DNA of 64,000 nucleotides from RUG100 sp050953425 (GCA_050953425.1 JBMNMQ010000003.1:124001-188000); one strand, 5' to 3'; positions 44,716 through 56,869 are shown, counted from the first letter of the stretch. Numbers and translations: made by a program. Notes: a model not told the origin generated them from the sequence alone.

Positions 44716-45897
44716 ATGAAGAAGTTATTTACATCCGAATCCGTTACCGAAGGGCATCCCGACAAGGTCTGCGATCAGATTTCCGACGCCATCGTCGACG
44801 CGATCCTGGCCGAAGACCCGCAGGGGCGCGTGGCCGCAGAGACGACGGTCAACACCGGCTATGCAATGGTGATGGGCGAGGTGACGACGTCCGCTTATAT
44901 CGACATCGCGCAGATCGCCCGCGACGTGATCTGTGACATCGGCTATGACAAAACGGAATACGGGTTTGACGGCAAGACCTGCGCGGTGATCACCTCGATC
45001 GACGAGCAGTCGAGCGACATCGCCATGGGGGTCGATGATGCGCTCGAGCACAAAGAGGGCGAAATGAACGATGATCTCGAAGCCATCGGCGCCGGTGACC
45101 AGGGCATCATGTTCGGCTACGCCTGCGATGAGACGCCGGAACTGATGCCGCTGCCGATTTCGCTGGCCCACCGACTGGCCCGTCAGCTGGCGGCGGTGCG
45201 CAAGGACGGCACGCTGCCGTATCTGCGCCCGGACGGCAAGACCCAGGTCACGGTGGAATATGACGACAACGAAGTGAAGCGCATCGATACCGTGCTCATT
45301 TCCACGCAGCACGATCCCGATGTCAGTCTCGAACAGATCCGCAGCGACCTGCGCGAGCATGTCATCCTGCCGGTTGTTCCCGCGGAGCTGCTCGACGATC
45401 AGACCAAATACTACGTCAACCCGACCGGCCGCTTTGTCATCGGCGGACCGCACGGCGATTCCGGCCTCACCGGCCGCAAGATCATCGTCGACACCTACGG
45501 CGGCTACGCCCGCCACGGCGGCGGTGCGTTCTCCGGCAAGGACCCGACGAAGGTGGACCGCTCGGCGACCTATGCGGCGCGCTGGGTGGCTAAGAACATC
45601 GTCGCCGCGGGGCTGGCGAAGAAATGCGAAGTGCAGCTGGCTTATGCGATCGGTGTCGCCAAGCCGGTCTCCGTTCTCGTCGACACCTTCGGCACCGGCA
45701 CGACGGCGGATGACAAGCTGGCGGAAGCGGTCAGCAAGGTCTTCGACCTGCGCCCGGCGGCGATCATCCGCGCCCTCGATCTGCGCCGCCCGATTTACCG
45801 TCAGGTCGCGGCGTACGGCCACTTCGGCCGCACCGATGTCGAACTGCCCTGGGAGCAGACAAACCGCGTTGCAGAACTGCAGAAAGAGGCGAAATAA
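44716..45897 (+). CDS. metK: S-adenosylmethionine synthetase
   Basis: A 393-residue enzyme that makes SAM from methionine and ATP. The N-terminus FTSESVTEGHPDKVCDQISD, the GAGDQGIMFGYA signature and the GGAFSGKDPTKVDRSA phosphate-binding loop are all present. The frame is open through the riboswitch, but the start is the ATG at 44716, preceded by GGAGGG. The stop overlaps the aspartokinase start (TAATG at 45895-45899), so both are under the SAM riboswitch and translationally coupled. Confidence 0.97.
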   Translation: MKKLFTSESVTEGHPDKVCDQISDAIVDAILAEDPQGRVAAETTVNTGYAMVMGEVTTSAYIDIAQIARDVICDIGYDKTEYGFDGKTCAVITSIDEQSSDIAMGVDDALEHKEGEMNDDLEAIGAGDQGIMFGYACDETPELMPLPISLAHRLARQLAAVRKDGTLPYLRPDGKTQVTVEYDDNEVKRIDTVLISTQHDPDVSLEQIRSDLREHVILPVVPAELLDDQTKYYVNPTGRFVIGGPHGDSGLTGRKIIVDTYGGYARHGGGAFSGKDPTKVDRSATYAARWVAKNIVAAGLAKKCEVQLAYAIGVAKPVSVLVDTFGTGTTADDKLAEAVSKVFDLRPAAIIRALDLRRPIYRQVAAYGHFGRTDVELPWEQTNRVAELQKEAK

Positions 45898-47210
45898 TGG
45901 GAATCAAAGTAGCAAAATTCGGCGGATCGTCGGTGGCCGACGCCATCCAGGTCAAGAAAATCCGCGATATCATCGAGGCCGACAAGGATATCCACTATGT
46001 CATCGTTTCGGCACCGGGAAAGCGGTTTGACAAGGACAGCAAGATCACCGATCTGCTCTATTCCTGCCAGACGCATATCGAGCACAATCTGCCGTACGAG
46101 CAGCTCTTTCAGGTGGTCTGCGACCGCTTCAACGCGATGGAGATGAATCTCGGCGTCAAAATCAACCTCAAGAAAGAGCTCGACACGATCCTCGAGGCAC
46201 TGCAGGAGGGCACGACCGAAGACTATATTGCCAGCCGCGGCGAGTATCTCAATGCCAGACTGATCGCCGCCTTCCTCGGCTTTGACTTTGTCGACGCCGC
46301 CCGGATGGTGCAGTTTGATGCCAAGGGACGCTTCCTCGAAGAAGAAACCGACCGCGCTCTGGCGGCGGAACTGAAAAAGCACGAGCGGGCCGTGATCCCC
46401 GGCTTTTACGGGGCCCGGCCGGACGGTTCGATCAAGACCTTCTCGCGCGGCGGCTCCGACATCACCGGCGCCATTGTCGCCCGTGCCGTGCACGCCGATG
46501 TCTACGAAAACTGGACCGACGTGTCCGGCTTCCTGATGGCCGACCCGCGCATCGTGCCCAACCCCGAACCGATCAGCCGCATCTCCTACAAGGAGCTGCG
46601 CGAGCTCTCCTACATGGGCGCCAGCGTGCTCCACGAGGATGCGATCTACCCGGCGCGCGTGGCCGGCATTCCGATCAACATCCGCAATACCAACCAGCCG
46701 CAGGATCCGGGCACGATCATCACCGCGGAACCGGAGGAGTCGGAGCATGTCATCAAGGGCATCGCCGGCAGCCGCGATTTTACGGTGTTTGCGATCTACA
46801 AGAACAGCATGAGCACGGAGATCGGCTTTATCCGCCGCCTGGCGGGAATCTTTGAGGATTTCCACATCTCCATCGAGCACATCCCCAGCGGCATCGACAC
46901 CGTTTCGGTGGTCGTCAAGGGCGAGGAGGTGCGCGACTGCATCGACGAGATCGTCGAGGAGTGCAAGGTGCAGCTGCATCCGGACAGCGTCGAAGTCTTT
47001 GAGGACATCGCTGTCATCGCCACCGTCGGCAGCGGCATGTCGCGCAAGACAGGCACGTCGGCGCGTCTGCTGACGGCACTGGCGCGGCAGCAGATCAACA
47101 TCCGCATGATCGACCAGGGCTCCAGCGAAATGAATATCATCGTCGGCGTCCGCAACGACGACTTCGAGACCGCGATCCGCGCTATCTACGACGCCTTCGT
47201 CAAGCTCTGA
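45897..47210 (+). CDS. Aspartate kinase
   Basis: A 437-residue enzyme that phosphorylates aspartate, the entry step to lysine, threonine and methionine. It has KFGGSSVADA at the N-terminus, the GFYGARPDGSIKTFSRGGSDITG active-site loop (shown from GFYG to DITG in the protein) and two C-terminal ACT domains (about residues 300-437) that bind the inhibitory amino acid. No homoserine dehydrogenase domain is fused. Placement behind the SAM riboswitch ties it to methionine/SAM supply rather than to lysine; a second, lysine-regulated isozyme may exist elsewhere. Confidence 0.94.
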   Translation: MGIKVAKFGGSSVADAIQVKKIRDIIEADKDIHYVIVSAPGKRFDKDSKITDLLYSCQTHIEHNLPYEQLFQVVCDRFNAMEMNLGVKINLKKELDTILEALQEGTTEDYIASRGEYLNARLIAAFLGFDFVDAARMVQFDAKGRFLEEETDRALAAELKKHERAVIPGFYGARPDGSIKTFSRGGSDITGAIVARAVHADVYENWTDVSGFLMADPRIVPNPEPISRISYKELRELSYMGASVLHEDAIYPARVAGIPINIRNTNQPQDPGTIITAEPEESEHVIKGIAGSRDFTVFAIYKNSMSTEIGFIRRLAGIFEDFHISIEHIPSGIDTVSVVVKGEEVRDCIDEIVEECKVQLHPDSVEVFEDIAVIATVGSGMSRKTGTSARLLTALARQQINIRMIDQGSSEMNIIVGVRNDDFETAIRAIYDAFVKL

Positions 47211-47330
47211 GGACTGTCCGCTGCGCCTTCGCGGCAGCGAAAGCAGACGGCCGCCGCAGACGGCAGGCCGGTCATCGGACCGGCTCCGGCAGAGCAGGGA
47301 ACGGCGCGCGCGCCGTACGGAACGAAAGCA

Positions 47331-47355
47331 AAAACCCCGCCTCGGCGGGGTTTTC
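47331..47355 (+). terminator. Bidirectional terminator after the metK-aspartokinase operon
   Basis: ACCCCGCC-TC-GGCGGGGT flanked by AAAA on the left and TTTT on the right, so it can serve both convergent transcripts. Confidence 0.88.
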
Positions 47356-47435
47356 GATTGCGGCGGCTGCCCGGCACGGCGGAAAGTCCCGGCCCGGGTT
47401 TTCCGGCTGTGCCCCGAATGGGGCAGTCGTGCGTC

Positions 47436-48902
47436 TCAGTTTCCGCTCTCGGCGGCATCGGTGCTGCCGCTGTTCAGTTCTTCGAAGGTGTAGCCGTACC
47501 ACTTGCCCTTCTTCGGCTTTTCGTTGTAGTGGTATTCCAGCAGTTCGGATACGGTGACCAGCTGATAGCCCTGCTGCTGCAGATAGGGGACGATCCGGCG
47601 CGTCGCCTCGACAGTAGACGGGTAGATGCTGTGCATGAGGATGACACAGCCGTTCGGATCCTTGACCTTCTTGATCTCGCTGAGGATGCTGGCGGCGTTG
47701 CGCGATTTCCAGTCGAGCGAATCGATGTCCCAGTTGATCATCGGCAGGTCGTAGGTCTGCGCGATCTTGTCGCTGCCGTTGCCGTAGGGCGGCCGGGCGA
47801 TGGTCGGTTCCCGGCCGCAGGCTTTGCGGATCGCGGCCTTGCTCTTTTCCGCCTGCTGGCGGACGGCGTCGTCGGAGAGCGCCAGCTGGTTGGGATGGGA
47901 GTAGGAGTGGGTGCCGATTTCGCAGCCCTGGGAGAGTTCGCGCTGCAGCAGCCGGTCGGCGCCTTTGACGTTCTCCACGTTCTGCCCCAGTTCGAAGAAG
48001 GTGCAGACGGCGCTGTTCTTCTTGTAGATGTCGAGCAGCTGTGCCGTGCAGTGTTCGTCGGGACCGTCGTCGTAGGTGATGGCCAGCATCGGCTTGTCGG
48101 GATCGATGACGCGCTCGCCGATGTCGTCGCGCACGGTGCTGCCGAGCGTATCGTAGGAGACGTCGACGCTGACGACGCCTTCATCCGCATCGGTCACGGT
48201 GCCGGCATCGAAGTAAAAGCGTACCCCGTCATCGGTGAGCACGTACTTGCTGTAATGAGAGGCGCTGGCGCTCAGGGCAGAAGTCTTCAGATCGTCACCG
48301 TAGCGGTCTTCCAGTTCCTTCTTGACTTCCCCGGAAGCTTTCTTCAGATAGCCGCTGTTGAAGATCTGCCCGTCGCTGAGCGTGGTGCCGGTCTTGGTCG
48401 CGAAGTTGTAGGTGTGGACGGTATCGACCGGGAAAGAGGCATTGTCCCCGTCGGCGATGCGCTGCTTTTCGTGGATCGCGACGCCGACCGCTTTCTGCGG
48501 TGTCTTGTAGGATTCGTAGTCGATCAGGAGGGCCGCCCGGGTATCGGCGCCGCGGCTGCCGTATTCGGTGCGGAAGGTCTTCTCTTCACTGCTGACCAGA
48601 CTGCTGATCGTCTTTGTCGCCCGGCTCTGGCTGAGCTTTGGCCAGGCGGTCGAAATGGAAACCGGTTCGCCGTAGCGGCAGCTGGTTTTTGCGGTGCCGA
48701 CCTCCCGGCTGCCGTCGATGCTGCGGCTGTACTTTTTGACATAGCGTTCAAAGCTGCCGGCGTTGTGGTAGCCGTCCGCGGTGCGGATGTGGTAGATGAC
48801 GAACGCCGCGACGACGGCAATAACAATAACGGCCGCCAGCAGCAGAATCAGCCGGGCGCGGCTGCTGCGGCGGTCCCTGCGTAAACGATATCTTCTGGCC
48901 AT
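47436..48902 (-). CDS. Membrane-anchored polysaccharide deacetylase (PdaC-like)
   Basis: A 488-residue protein: an Arg-rich cytoplasmic start, one membrane anchor (ILLLAAVIVIAVVAAFVIY), then a DUF3298/DUF4163-like domain (about 60-260). The C-terminal NodB catalytic domain has TYDDGPD, the metal histidines in THSYSHPN, RPPYG, NWDIDSLDW and LMHS. It removes acetyl groups from peptidoglycan sugars outside the cell, which usually gives lysozyme resistance. GGGAGGA precedes the ATG. Confidence 0.92.
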   Translation of the reverse strand: MARRYRLRRDRRSSRARLILLLAAVIVIAVVAAFVIYHIRTADGYHNAGSFERYVKKYSRSIDGSREVGTAKTSCRYGEPVSISTAWPKLSQSRATKTISSLVSSEEKTFRTEYGSRGADTRAALLIDYESYKTPQKAVGVAIHEKQRIADGDNASFPVDTVHTYNFATKTGTTLSDGQIFNSGYLKKASGEVKKELEDRYGDDLKTSALSASASHYSKYVLTDDGVRFYFDAGTVTDADEGVVSVDVSYDTLGSTVRDDIGERVIDPDKPMLAITYDDGPDEHCTAQLLDIYKKNSAVCTFFELGQNVENVKGADRLLQRELSQGCEIGTHSYSHPNQLALSDDAVRQQAEKSKAAIRKACGREPTIARPPYGNGSDKIAQTYDLPMINWDIDSLDWKSRNAASILSEIKKVKDPNGCVILMHSIYPSTVEATRRIVPYLQQQGYQLVTVSELLEYHYNEKPKKGKWYGYTFEELNSGSTDAAESGN

Positions 48903-48982
48903 GAAAATAGATCCTCCCTTGCGGCGGCTCGGCGGGCGGCCTTGACCGCCGGCGCCGGGTCTGCGTTTTCTTTCCTTTCTGA

Positions 48983-49011
48983 GTATAGCACATTTTCACG
49001 GCTCTGTACAG
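48983..49011 (-). promoter_or_regulatory. Promoter of the deacetylase gene
   Basis: Minus strand: TGTACA (49006-49011), 17-base spacer, TG-extended TATACT (48983-48988). Confidence 0.6.
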
Positions 49012-49069
49012 ATACAGGACAAAGACAAGAGAAAAGGCGGTGAAAGAAAGCGAAAAAGGCGCGTTTCTT

Positions 49070-49098
49070 TTGCCTTTTTCCCGCACTTGCGCTATACT
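49070..49098 (+). promoter_or_regulatory. Promoter of the CorC-like gene and secA
   Basis: TTGCCT (49070-49075), 17-base spacer, TATACT (49093-49098). Confidence 0.65.
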
Positions 49099-49158
49099 CT
49101 ACCCTAGAGCAGTGTCGTCAGCAGACATACAAGCGGCAATAAAGGAGGGAACAGCTGC

Positions 49159-50453
49159 ATGGACAGTCACCGGATCGGTGAAATCTTAGTGATCATACTG
49201 CTGGTGGTTTTTTCCGGTTATTTTTCGGCGACGGAGACGGCGTTTACTTCGGTGAACCGCATCAAAATCAAAAATCTGGCCGCCGACGGCAGCCGCAGTG
49301 CGGAACGCGTGCTGCGCCTGTCCGATCACTATGACAAGCTGCTGACCTCGATTCTGATCGGCAATAATATCGTCAACATCACCATGACCTCGCTGGCCAC
49401 CGTGCTGTTCATCGATCTCTACGGCAGCCGCGGCGCGACCTACGCGACCATCGTCATCACCATCGTGGTGCTGGTGTTCGGGGAGATCACGCCCAAGAGC
49501 CTGGCCAAGGAATCTCCGGAGAACTTTTCGATGTTTGCATCCGGGCTGATCCAGGTCATTGTCGTGATTCTGACGCCGGTGAATTTTGTCTTTTCGATGT
49601 GGAAAAAGCTGATTCTTCATCTTTTCCAGTTCAGCGAGGAGCAGAACATCACCGAAGAGGAACTGAAGACCATCGTCGAGGAAGCGGAAACCACCGGCGG
49701 CATCGAGTCGGATCAGAGCGAACTGATCCAGAACGCGATCGAATTCAAGGAACTGACGGCGGAGGAAGTCATGACGCCGCGGCCGGACATCGTCGCCATC
49801 GACCTCGACAGTACCGAGGACGATGTCGCCGCGCTCTTCAAAAAGAGCGGGTTTTCCCGCCTGCCGGTATTTGAGGGCGATCTCGACAAGATCCTCGGCG
49901 TCCTCAATCAAAAGGACTTCCATAATTACATCTACGGCAATGGCCACACCATTTCCGACTTTGTCAAACCGGTCGTCTTTGTCGCGGAATCGCTGCGCAT
50001 CAATATCCTGCTCAAGCGCATGCAGGCACTGAAGACGCACATCGCCATCGTCGTCGACGAGTACGGCGGCACCCGGGGCCTGGTGACCATGGAGGATATC
50101 ATCGAACAGCTGGTCGGTGACATCTACGACGAACACGACGTGATCATGAGTCAGGAGGTCACCCGGCTGCAGAACGGCAGCTACCGCGTCATGTGCAACG
50201 CTTCCCTGAACAAAGTGTTCGACTACTTCGGCCTCGATGACAGCGGCATCGACGCCAATACCGTCAACGGCTGGGTCGTGATCTGTCTCGACCGGCTGCC
50301 GAAAAAGGGGGATACCTTTACATACATCAGCGGGATGACGAAGCTGCACGGCAGAGTGACCAAGGCGACCGACCGCAAGGCGCTGGAAATCAATCTCACC
50401 GTGGAGCGGATTCCGGAAGAGGAAAATGACGAACGAAGGGAGAAAAAACAGCA

Positions 50454-50457
<4 letters not shown>
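49159..50457 (+). CDS. CNNM/CBS/CorC_HlyC-domain membrane protein
   Basis: A 432-residue protein: an N-terminal CNNM (DUF21) membrane domain with about four segments and the ETAFTSVNRIKI motif, two CBS domains (about 205-320; EVMTPRPDIVAIDL and VVDEYGGTRGLVTMEDI), and a C-terminal CorC_HlyC domain. Relatives export magnesium or other divalent ions; the old name hemolysin is misleading. GGAGGG precedes the ATG. The last four bases overlap the secA start (ATGA), so the two genes are translationally coupled. Confidence 0.9.
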
Positions 50458-53204
<2,747 letters not shown>

Positions 53205-53324
53205 CGGGGGCCGGCGCGGAGGCAGTCCGGCCCAGGCTGCGGATAAAATATTAACCGATATCACTGACGAATCAATGGCCGGCACGCCGGGCGGTCGTCC
53301 GCACGGAGCCGGCAGGGAGAAGAT

Positions 53325-54429
53325 ATGACCAATCTGGAAGAAATCAGGGGCGCGATCCCTGGGCTGCGGAGCAGTCTCAAAGAGGTAGGTGAGTCCCTTT
53401 GACCCGTCGGGTCTGGAGGAACGCATCAAAGAACTGAACCGTGCCGCGGAGACACCGGATTTCTGGAATGACCAGGAATCCGCACAGAAGATATTAAAGG
53501 AAAAGAAACGACTGGAAGACAAGGTCGGAGAATACCACGGTCTGGAGAGCGATCTCGGCGATCTCGAGGTGATGCTCGAACTGGCTGCGGAAGAAAACGA
53601 TCCGTCTTTTGCCGCAGAGGTCGGGCAGGCTTACGAAGCCTATCGGCAGCGGGCCGCGGCGTTCCGCGTCACGACGCTGCTGTCCGGTGAATACGACGCC
53701 AGCAATGCGATCCTGTCGGTACACGGCGGCGCCGGCGGCACCGATGCCAAGGACTGGGCCGAGATGCTCTACCGCATGTATGTGCGCTGGGCCGAGAACC
53801 GGGGCTACCGGGTCAAAGTCATGGACTATCAGGACGACGATGAAGGCGGCATCAACAGCGCTACCATTCTCATCGAGGGCGATTATGCCTACGGGTATCT
53901 GAAGAACGAAAAGGGCGTGCACCGGCTGGTGCGCATTTCCCCGTTCGATGCTTCGGGACGCCGGCATACGTCGTTTGCCTCGGTAGATGTGACACCGGAA
54001 ATCGACGACGACATCGAAGTGGAAATCGACCCCGATGATCTGCGCATCGACACCTTCCGGTCCAGCGGCGCCGGCGGGCAGCACGTCAACAAGACGGATT
54101 CGGCGATTCGCATCACCCATCTTCCGACCAACATCGTGGTCTCCTGTCAGAACGAGCGCTCGCAGCATCAGAACAAGGATACGGCGATGCGCCTGCTGAA
54201 GAGCAAGCTGATGGAACTGAAACAGCGGGAGAATGCCGAGAACCTCAAGGAACTGAAGGGCGACTACAGCCAGATCACCTGGGGCTCGCAGATCCGCTCC
54301 TACGTCTTTCACCCCTACACGATGGTCAAGGATCACCGCACCGGCGTGGAAGTCGGCAATGTGCAGGCGGTGATGGACGGAGATCTCGATAAATTCATCA
54401 GCGCGGAACTGACGCAGCAGCTCGAATGA
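53325..54429 (+). CDS. prfB: Peptide chain release factor 2, with programmed +1 frameshift
   Basis: The true start is ATG 53325 (AGGGAGA before it). The first 25 codons end at CTT (53397-53399), followed by in-frame TGA (53400-53402). Reading continues after a +1 slip at CTT-T-GAC, joining 53325-53399 to 53401-54429. The product is 367 residues. A Shine-Dalgarno-like AGGTGAG sits just before the slip site. Low RF2 lets the ribosome shift, which gives autoregulation. The protein has the SPF anticodon-like motif in RISPFDASG and the catalytic GGQ in SSGAGGQHVNKTDSA. RF2 terminates at UGA and UAA. Treating 53389 as a start would give an N-terminally cut protein. Confidence 0.96.
53391..53403 (+). 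promoter_or_regulatory. prfB frameshift site
   Basis: Shine-Dalgarno-like bases, then CTTTGAC with in-frame UGA at 53400-53402. The arrangement is conserved in most bacterial prfB genes. Confidence 0.95.
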
Positions 54430-54483
54430 GCGCAGACCGCCGCCGTGCCCCGCGCACGCAGCGGCACCAGGGTGAGCCGCGGC

Positions 54484-54509
54484 AGGCGCCCCCCTGCGGG
54501 CGCCTTTTT
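54484..54509 (+). terminator. Intrinsic terminator of the secA-prfB transcript
   Basis: AGGCGCCC/GGGCGCCT stem followed by TTTTT. Confidence 0.85.
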
Positions 54510-54695
54510 GCGTGCGCCCGGATGTCTGCCCGGCCCTGTCCGCGCTGCCGCAGCCGGTTCTGCCCGGGCGGTCGGCGGGGCGGAACGATGCGCCGGACCC
54601 CGGTTCCGTATCCGGTTCTGCGGCTGTTCCGCGGCTGCTCCGCCGGTTTCCGGAGACGGCCGGAACCCTTGCGGAACAGCCCCGCGGCCGGTGTT

Positions 54696-54717
54696 CTGTA
54701 TACATTGATGTATACAG
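54696..54717. promoter_or_regulatory. Perfect 22-base palindrome upstream of the decarboxylase promoter
   Basis: CTGTATACAT-TG-ATGTATACAG: 10-base arms. Each half contains TGTATACA, itself a palindrome. The centre is about 65 bases before the predicted transcription start, an activator-like position. Confidence 0.7.
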
Positions 54718-54736
54718 TATTTAACCGCTTGTTTCC

Positions 54737-54765
54737 TTGAAAACGACAGGGGCCGGTGCTATGAT
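54737..54765 (+). promoter_or_regulatory. Promoter of the decarboxylase beta subunit gene
   Basis: TTGAAA (54737-54742), 17-base spacer, TG-extended TATGAT (54760-54765). Confidence 0.78.
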
Positions 54766-54820
54766 TGTGATGTTGAAAATTGACTGACAATTTCGCCTGT
54801 ATGGGAAAGGAGCGTTGCGA

Positions 54821-55957
54821 ATGCTGGAAACATTCTCTAGGTTCATCGACGAGATGGGAATCGTGCATATGGACTTCCGCTCGGCGATCATGATTGCTGT
54901 GGCTCTGCTGTTTCTCTGGCTGGCCATTCACAAGGGCTTTGAGCCGCTGCTGCTGATTCCGATCGGCTTCGGCATGCTGCTGTCCAATCTGCCGCTGTCA
55001 GGTATGTTTCAGACGCACGTGGCGGCCGGTTCGGATCTCTCCACCTGGGGCATTCTGACGATTTTCTATTATTTGAAGCCGCTGCTTCCCTCCCTGATTT
55101 TCCTCGGCATCGGCGCGATGACGGATTTCGGTCCGCTGATCGCCAATCCCAAGTCGCTGGTCCTCGGGGCCGCGGCACAGCTGGGTATTTTCACCGCCTT
55201 CTTCCTCGCGATCATCCTCGGATTTGACGCTCAGGGAGCGGCCAGTATCGGCATCATCGGCGGGGCGGACGGGCCGACGGCGATCTACCTGACGCAGCAG
55301 CTGAAACCGGAACTGCTGGGTGCGGTCGCGGTGGCGGCGTATTCCTATATGGCGCTGGTTCCGGTCATCCAGCCGCCGATCATGAAGGGACTGACGACGA
55401 AGAAAGAACGCAGCATCAAGATGGAACAGCTGCGGCCGGTGTCGCAGCGCACCAAGATCCTCTTTCCGATCATGGTCACCGTGGTGGTCGTGCTGCTGCT
55501 GCCGGCGGCGGCTCCGCTGGTCGGCTGCCTGATGCTGGGCAACCTCTTCAAGGAGTCGGGCCGCACACTGCGGCTGTCGGAGACGGCGTCCAACTCGCTG
55601 ATCAACATCGTCACGATCATGCTCGGTCTGGCGGTCGGCGCTTCGGCGCAGGGCACCACGTTCCTGGTCTTTGATACGATAAAAATCATCATTCTCGGCG
55701 TCATTGCCTTTGCCGTCGGCACGCTCGGCGGTGTTCTGATCGCCAAGCTGATGAACGTCCTTACCCACGGAAAACTCAATCCGCTGATCGGTTCGGCGGG
55801 TGTTTCCGCGGTGCCGATGGCGGCCCGCGTTTCTCAGAAAGTCGGTCAGGAAGCGAACCCCTCCAACTTCCTGCTGATGCATGCCATGGGGCCCAACGTC
55901 GCCGGTGTCATCGGCTCGGCCGTTGCGGCTTCGGTCATGCTGTCGATGTTCGGCTGA
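54821..55957 (+). CDS. Sodium-pump decarboxylase beta subunit (OadB/GcdB/MmdB-like)
   Basis: A 378-residue polytopic membrane protein of the biotin-dependent Na+-translocating decarboxylase family. It has about nine to ten membrane segments, the conserved IGIIGGADGPTAIYL region with the sodium-binding Asp, and GAAPMAARV-like SAVPMAARVSQKV near the C-terminus. In the complex it couples carboxybiotin decarboxylation to sodium export. AAGGAG precedes the ATG at 54821. The alpha, gamma and biotin carrier genes are not next to it: a terminator and a HAD phosphatase gene follow, so it is an orphan here. Confidence 0.9.
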   Translation: MLETFSRFIDEMGIVHMDFRSAIMIAVALLFLWLAIHKGFEPLLLIPIGFGMLLSNLPLSGMFQTHVAAGSDLSTWGILTIFYYLKPLLPSLIFLGIGAMTDFGPLIANPKSLVLGAAAQLGIFTAFFLAIILGFDAQGAASIGIIGGADGPTAIYLTQQLKPELLGAVAVAAYSYMALVPVIQPPIMKGLTTKKERSIKMEQLRPVSQRTKILFPIMVTVVVVLLLPAAAPLVGCLMLGNLFKESGRTLRLSETASNSLINIVTIMLGLAVGASAQGTTFLVFDTIKIIILGVIAFAVGTLGGVLIAKLMNVLTHGKLNPLIGSAGVSAVPMAARVSQKVGQEANPSNFLLMHAMGPNVAGVIGSAVAASVMLSMFG

Positions 55958-56126
55958 CCGGCCCTGTCCGGGGAGCAGGCAATCCGGCGCTATGCCTGAC
56001 CGCTGCCGGAAAGCCGGCGCTCCGGTATTCGGCCCGGCTGTCGATCAAAAAGCCGGCGCTGCGGCATGCCGCCCGGTCATCGGGCGGCACCGCGGATCGG
56101 CGTCGGCGGAACATACACAACAAAAT

Positions 56127-56163
56127 AGCGTCTGTCGCAAAAATCTTCGACAGACGCTTTTTG
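56127..56163 (+). terminator. Intrinsic terminator of the decarboxylase beta subunit gene
   Basis: Perfect 11-bp stem AGCGTCTGTCG/CGACAGACGCT followed by TTTTT. Confidence 0.9.
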
Positions 56164-56192
56164 TTGCAACCAAAAAGGGGTAATGGTAAAAT
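56164..56192 (+). promoter_or_regulatory. Promoter of the HAD phosphatase gene
   Basis: TTGCAA (56164-56169), 17-base spacer, TAAAAT (56187-56192). Confidence 0.75.
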
Positions 56193-56224
56193 ATTAGCCG
56201 TGTATGTTCGACGCAGGAGGTTTC

Positions 56225-56869
56225 ATGGGACAGAAGGATACGGTTCTCTGGGATTTTGACGGGACAGTGATGGATACCAACGAGGTGGTCTACCGTTCCT
56301 GGCAGCACACCTACCGCACGCTGACCGGACATGACGGCGATGATGCGTTCATCTATGCGACGTTCGGGGAAACGCTGGCGGATTCGATGGAACGCGCGTT
56401 TCCCGACGTGCCGGTGGAGGAATCTCTGGCCGTTTATCGTGCCTATCATTACGAGCGCTTTGACGATTTGATCCGGCTCTTTCCGGGCATGGAGGAAACG
56501 CTGGCGGCGCTGTGCGAACGCGGCATCCGGATGGGCCTGGTGACGTCGCGGCTGCGGCGGACAACTATGCGGGGCGTGCGCAAGTTCCACCTCGACCGCT
56601 ATTTCGACACCATTGTCACCGCCGACGACAAGGTCCGCCATAAGCCGGATCCGGAGCCGGCGCTGCTGGCGCTCGAGCGGCTGCATGCCGACGCGGCGGA
56701 CAGCCTGATGGTCGGCGACGCGGTCTACGATCAGCGCTGTGCGGAAAACGCCGGCATCGAGTATGTGATGGTCGGCTGGACGCAGTCACTGGATCCGTGG
56801 AAGCTGCACGGCAGCGAGCGTCCCGATCACATTATCCGCCGGCCGCAGGAGATTCTCGCGCTGCTGTGA
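56225..56869 (+). CDS. HAD-family phosphatase (phosphoglycolate phosphatase/PpaX-like)
   Basis: A 214-residue haloacid dehalogenase-type phosphatase. Motif I is WDFDGTVMDT, motif II is VTSR, the lysine is in RHKPDPEP and motif III is MVGDAVYDQ. A helical cap (about residues 20-85) lies between motifs I and II. It fits the PGP/PpaX group that acts on phosphoglycolate or pyrophosphate; the exact substrate is open. AGGAGG precedes the ATG at 56225; an ATG at 56204 is less likely. The acyl-CoA synthetase gene follows after 101 bp. Confidence 0.88.
   Translation: MGQKDTVLWDFDGTVMDTNEVVYRSWQHTYRTLTGHDGDDAFIYATFGETLADSMERAFPDVPVEESLAVYRAYHYERFDDLIRLFPGMEETLAALCERGIRMGLVTSRLRRTTMRGVRKFHLDRYFDTIVTADDKVRHKPDPEPALLALERLHADAADSLMVGDAVYDQRCAENAGIEYVMVGWTQSLDPWKLHGSERPDHIIRRPQEILALL

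Larger units (their letters stand above)
54510..54820. other. Intergenic region before the decarboxylase beta subunit gene
   Basis: About 310 bases without a supported gene. It holds the palindrome at 54696-54717, a promoter at 54737-54765 and the ribosome binding site of the next gene. Confidence 0.6.
56109..56209. repeat. AT-rich element with 10-bp terminal inverted repeats
   Basis: GAACATACAC (56109-56118) and GTGTATGTTC (56200-56209) are perfect inverted repeats that bound a 101-base, unusually AT-rich stretch. The stretch contains a strong terminator and the next promoter. It may be a small transposon remnant or coincidence. Confidence 0.4.

Noticed and set aside
53325..53402. Frameshift error or pseudogene at prfB
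   Set aside because: The CTTTGAC slip site with an upstream Shine-Dalgarno-like stretch is the conserved programmed frameshift of RF2.
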